Assembly: GCF_042665075.1 (NCBI RefSeq)
Contig: NZ_JBHTBR010000002.1
Coordinates: 1,178,001-1,242,000 of the forward strand
Direction of reading: 5' to 3'
DNA: 64,000 nucleotides
Origin: Hirschia litorea
Lineage (GTDB): Bacteria > Pseudomonadota > Alphaproteobacteria > Caulobacterales > Hyphomonadaceae
How positions within the stretch are numbered: position 1 is the first letter of the stretch; each line of letters opens with the position of its first letter. Below, piece by piece: positions 60,895-64,000 of this stretch. The notes under the pieces are model-generated. The model was not told where the DNA came from, did no database searches, and saw nothing but the letters and a program-made list of their open reading frames with translations. The translations under genes and the position numbers were made by a program.

Positions 60895-62943
60895 CTAGCC
60901 GCCAAATTTCAATCGTATCCCACCATTGAGAATAAAGCCGTCATTTCTCGACCAGATATCAGTCGTCCATTGCCCATCCGCCGCACGATTTGGCAATACG
61001 AGCGGGTGTTCATCTGTTTGTTTGACGTCAAGCAAGTTCTCAGCATTGATAAACACGCTCACCCGCCCAAAAATAGCTTCAGCTAATAGCCCCAAATGAA
61101 CATATGGTTTGCTTTCGGAAAGATATGGGTTTCCTTCCAGTTTTTGCTTACCCGTATAATACGCCTCAAACCCAACACGGCCGCGATCATGCTGCTCCCA
61201 CATTGCAACAAAGCCTGCTGAATGTTTTGGAGTTAGCTCAATCTCTTTACGTACACCTGATGACACATCTATCTCAGTCGCATCTAAATAGAGATAACTT
61301 CCTGTCACTTTGAAGTCGCCCAGATAGTAGCGCAACAAAAATTCTGACCCGCGAATACGTGACATACCTTCCGCATTCACCAACCGAACGCGATCGTTTA
61401 CGCCCGTATTAGTGGAAGCATATTCTTCAAGCTGGACGCTATTTTCGACATCAGAAGCAAACATATTGATATTCGCCTCGGCTGCCCCCATCCGATATCC
61501 AATATCAAGCGATGCAGTTTTGGCTGTTTCTTCTTGCAGATTACTTAGCGGATCAAGCCTTGAAAGCCCCGCCGCCTCTATCGCTTCAACAAATGGCGTT
61601 GGCGCAAAGAAACCCTGCCCTACAGAACCACGAATAGTCCAATCCCCAGGACGGTATAAAACCGAGACACGTGGACTAAACTGCGTGCCATATTCGCTAT
61701 GCTCATCAATACGCCCACTTGCGGAGAAAGAAAGATCGTCAAAAACATCCTGATCAATTTGAGCAAAAAGTCCGGGCACTTCATAAGAATAATCAAAATC
61801 TGGAAATATGTCCGATCTGAATACGTCCGTTTGGTTGGCTAGCCCAGCAATCCACCCTGTGTTCCCAAGTGTTCCAGAGACGGATGCTTCAACCAGATAG
61901 CTCTCATGCGTGTCATCTTCACGAAGATCACCAAATAAATGCTCATGATCTTGCACCATTCCAGATGCTCGGAAATTAGCGTTTATCCCATCATTCAGCG
62001 GAATTTCAGCAATCAAACCACTGTCAAAGCGCATACTATTTTGATTTTGCTGGAAGACACTTCCATCCGCCACCATACGCCCAGCAATATTACCGCCCTG
62101 ACGCTCTTCTTTCATCGCACCGGCTGTCCAGTAGACATTTGCGCCGTTCGCTCCCTCCCAAAACACACGTGGGCGAGCGGTAAAACGCTCATATCCAGAT
62201 AGATCAATCCAGCCATCAGAATCTAAATCTTGCTCTGATTGCCGGTGGGCACCAGCAGTTATGGACGCACCAAACCCTTCACTCAAAGGCGTCGAATAAT
62301 AGGCCGTTAAGTCTTGCCCATTCTGCGTAGTCGCATTGAATAACACTTCACCTTCAGCAACCTCATTTGGCCGCCGTGATACCAGATTAACAACACCCCC
62401 AAGCGCAGATCCGCCATACAGTGAAGAAGCAGACCCTTTTATCACCTCAACTTGGCGCAAATCTGTGGGGGGAATTTGCAATAATCCAATCGAGGCTGTT
62501 TGGCCGCCATAAAGGGGCAAGCCATCGGCGAGCAATTGTGTATACCGCCCAGCCATTCCCTGCATTCGAATATTGGCAGAGCCTAAAGCAGGAGATGTCG
62601 TCTGAACTCGCACGCCGCCCGTTTCAGCAACGATCATGGAGATGTTGCCCGGACGCATTATCGCTTTTTCTTCAATTTCCTCACGGTTGATCACTTCAAC
62701 ACGCATGGGTTCATCTTGAACGCGTCGGCCTAAGCGCGTCGCCTCAACAATGATTGTGTCTTGCTTGCCATCTTCATGTGCGTGCGCATCATCATGCCCC
62801 TCTTCATCATGATCTAAATGCAGATCAATTTCAGAACTCTCTTGTGTTGCCGCAGATACATCCAACGCCATAGCAGGATTGGCCCCGCTACTCATATAGC
62901 CAAAGGTAAGGACACCGAGTGCCCCAATAGATTTCTTGAACAT
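60895..62943 (-). CDS. TonB-dependent receptor with His-rich N-terminus
   Basis: Outer-membrane active transporter of 682 residues. After a signal peptide (cleavage about AMA, residue 26), a short His/Asp/Glu-rich segment (residues 40-60, His at 42, 45, 50, 54, 56) stands directly before the TonB box TIIVEATR. The plug (NREEIEEKAIM, SANIRMQGMAGRYTQLLADG in parts, VEVIKGSASSLYGGSALGG in parts) and barrel follow, ending LKFGG. The His-rich periplasmic N-terminus and the His/Met-rich protein encoded just upstream point to a metal ion such as zinc, copper or nickel rather than a siderophore. Confidence 0.92.
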   Translation of the reverse strand: MFKKSIGALGVLTFGYMSSGANPAMALDVSAATQESSEIDLHLDHDEEGHDDAHAHEDGKQDTIIVEATRLGRRVQDEPMRVEVINREEIEEKAIMRPGNISMIVAETGGVRVQTTSPALGSANIRMQGMAGRYTQLLADGLPLYGGQTASIGLLQIPPTDLRQVEVIKGSASSLYGGSALGGVVNLVSRRPNEVAEGEVLFNATTQNGQDLTAYYSTPLSEGFGASITAGAHRQSEQDLDSDGWIDLSGYERFTARPRVFWEGANGANVYWTAGAMKEERQGGNIAGRMVADGSVFQQNQNSMRFDSGLIAEIPLNDGINANFRASGMVQDHEHLFGDLREDDTHESYLVEASVSGTLGNTGWIAGLANQTDVFRSDIFPDFDYSYEVPGLFAQIDQDVFDDLSFSASGRIDEHSEYGTQFSPRVSVLYRPGDWTIRGSVGQGFFAPTPFVEAIEAAGLSRLDPLSNLQEETAKTASLDIGYRMGAAEANINMFASDVENSVQLEEYASTNTGVNDRVRLVNAEGMSRIRGSEFLLRYYLGDFKVTGSYLYLDATEIDVSSGVRKEIELTPKHSAGFVAMWEQHDRGRVGFEAYYTGKQKLEGNPYLSESKPYVHLGLLAEAIFGRVSVFINAENLLDVKQTDEHPLVLPNRAADGQWTTDIWSRNDGFILNGGIRLKFGG

Positions 62944-63000
62944 AATTTTCTCTTAGAAATAACAATTTATAAGGGCTGATAGCCCTGCGCTTGCTAAATT

Positions 63001-63345
63001 CTAAGAACGTGGTGGGCGAAATTGGTGGCTTGGAAAACCAGACAATTCGGCTCCAATAAGCTGCATCATATGCATTTGCTCAAAAGAATGCACTTCCATC
63101 ATTCGCACTATCGTCGCCACAAAACCATGCATATGACACATACCGCATGAATGTATGTGATGAGGCTGATCCAACTGATGTTTTAGACCCGATTTCAACT
63201 CGACAGATACCAGCTCCAAATGTTGCGCTCCGGTTTCCCCAGAATGGTCATGCCTCTCTATAAAAGCAGGCGTCGTAAACAGTGTTGTTATCAACATGAA
63301 TAACACCATAAAACGCGACCGAAACATTGGATTTGTCATTTTCAT
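63001..63345 (-). CDS. Small exported His/Met/Cys-rich protein
   Basis: A 114-residue protein with an N-terminal signal or anchor (MFRSRFMVLFMLITTLF region). The mature part is rich in His, Met and Cys: ERHDHSG, QPHHIHSCGMCHMHG near residue 68, MMEVHSFEQMHMM. It resembles DUF2946-type proteins found near metal transport genes, and probably binds copper or zinc in the periplasm; not proven. The upstream frame begins with TTG 10 codons earlier, but the ATG at 63345 fits better. It precedes the receptor gene by 57 bases and is likely co-transcribed. Confidence 0.7.
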   Translation of the reverse strand: MKMTNPMFRSRFMVLFMLITTLFTTPAFIERHDHSGETGAQHLELVSVELKSGLKHQLDQPHHIHSCGMCHMHGFVATIVRMMEVHSFEQMHMMQLIGAELSGFPSHQFRPPRS

Positions 63346-63359
63346 ATTAAATGACTTAC

Positions 63360-63374
63360 TGCGAAAGCTTCGCA
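63360..63374. promoter_or_regulatory. Palindrome, candidate TetR operator
   Basis: TGCGAA-AGC-TTCGCA (63360-63374) lies in the 77-base gap between the TetR gene and the His-rich gene. TetR regulators bind such dyads, so this may control the metal module. Confidence 0.4.
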
Positions 63375-63422
63375 ATTAAAAGTCAATTCTTCAGCACTAA
63401 TTGTCACATCTTAAATGTCGTC

Positions 63423-63968
63423 TCAGGACTTTGGCACACTGCTATGAATAAACTCTACAGCCGCGTCAAAGATACTCTCATCGCCATTGACCTGACTTGT
63501 AATCATTGCGCCTTCCAGCAAAGAAAGGGTCATCTTCGCTTGTCTAAGCGGCGCACTTGCACCCAGCTGCGCATAGCGTGAAGAAAGCCATTCTATATTC
63601 GCCACAAAAAAGGTTTTCACCTCATCCGCAACACTTGTTGGAATACCTGCAGCTTCTGCCCCTAATACCGCACACAAACACACCAGATTTTGCTCTTTCA
63701 GGGCAGTGCGAAAATTATCCACGAAAGCGAATATATCTTCCTCTGCTGTCATCTGCTTGGCTGTGTTTTGTGCTAAAGCCGCTTGAAAGTTTTCAGCATA
63801 CCGCCGCACCAACGCAACGCCCATATCTTCCTTCTTTGGGAAATGATAATGCAAGCTAGCACTTTTAATTCCCATCTCCGCGGCGATATCGCGATAACTC
63901 ACCGCGTTATATCCCACTTGTCGCATACGACGTTCTGCAATGTCTAAAATTTGGGAAGCACTACTCAT
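63423..63968 (-). CDS. TetR-family transcriptional regulator
   Basis: A 181-residue repressor-type protein. The N-terminal helix-turn-helix is visible as AERRMRQVGYNAVSYRDIAAEMGIKSASLHYHFPKKEDM in separate helices (residues 10-50); the ligand domain contains CLCAVLGAEAAGIP near residue 95. Its DNA-binding segment is typical, its ligand unknown. Position upstream of the His-rich and receptor genes suggests it regulates them. The start is the ATG at 63968 (GGAG two bases before) or a TTG five codons upstream; unresolved. Confidence 0.9.
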   Translation of the reverse strand: MSSASQILDIAERRMRQVGYNAVSYRDIAAEMGIKSASLHYHFPKKEDMGVALVRRYAENFQAALAQNTAKQMTAEEDIFAFVDNFRTALKEQNLVCLCAVLGAEAAGIPTSVADEVKTFFVANIEWLSSRYAQLGASAPLRQAKMTLSLLEGAMITSQVNGDESIFDAAVEFIHSSVPKS

Positions 63969-64000
63969 GACTCCGCTTATCAACTTTCCGTGTTCTTAGC

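Noticed and set aside
1..64000. CRISPR arrays, tRNA or rRNA genes, insertion sequences, prophage genes
   Set aside because: Looked for by eye on both strands; no regularly spaced repeats, no cloverleaf with TTC-A/G-A arm in gene gaps, no transposase or phage proteins found.

Overview
The window reads as a chromosomal segment of a marine-type alphaproteobacterium with moderate GC. Conserved neighbourhoods (ubiA/rsmE/gshA, ribF/ileS/lspA/DUF3035/mutL, pmbA/cysQ/DUF4170/waaA/lpxK/DUF2093/xseA/purD), a TipF-like degenerate EAL protein, a CheY/CheZ pair and two large TonB-dependent receptors all suggest a stalked or budding lineage such as Hyphomonadaceae/Maricaulales. A Hirschia-like organism is a guess, not a demonstrated identity. 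No rRNA, tRNA, insertion sequence, prophage or CRISPR array was seen.

Layout. 1-1.8 kb: cytochrome c oxidase ctaC-ctaD, with ctaD cut by the window edge. 2.4-13.2 kb: tldD, a rhodanese, a peptide transporter, a tandem retropepsin-like protease, gshA, rsmE, ubiA, an RsiV-like protein, Tat-exported MsrB and a lipoprotein. 13.4-30.3 kb: a scrambled lipid A/Kdo neighbourhood: an MsbA-like ABC exporter, a CysQ-DUF4170 fusion, tldE, then DUF374-waaA-lpxK-lauroyltransferase, followed after several accessory genes by an M23 peptidase, DUF2093 and xseA. TldD and TldE form one protease but lie about 13 kb apart. 31-39 kb: purD, rluB, a TauE/SafE permease, tadA, rsmD, a MarR-GNAT fusion, a BON-LysM protein and rnhB. 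39.3-43.4 kb: a TonB-dependent receptor and a beta-propeller phytase lipoprotein behind four 11-bp-spaced Pho-box heptamers, which looks like a phosphate-starvation phytate module. 43.5-54.7 kb: the mutL/DUF3035/lspA/ileS/ribF/MaoC/HAD block with cheY-cheZ. 54.8-64 kb: TipF-like protein, a metal-less MBL-fold membrane protein, a FAH-family enzyme, a DUF262/DUF1524 protein, CsaA, and a His-rich receptor module with a small His/Met-rich protein and a TetR regulator.

The most notable non-coding signals are: (1) an isoleucine-rich 34-codon leader ORF with mutually exclusive hairpins directly upstream of ileS, which looks like a transcription attenuator; (2) the tandem Pho box at 39.3 kb; (3) a multi-hairpin candidate RNA at 26.57-26.71 kb; (4) an array of hairpins with identical G4/C4 tetraloops at 56.35-56.47 kb. 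All were found by reading; no folding, homology or expression data were available.
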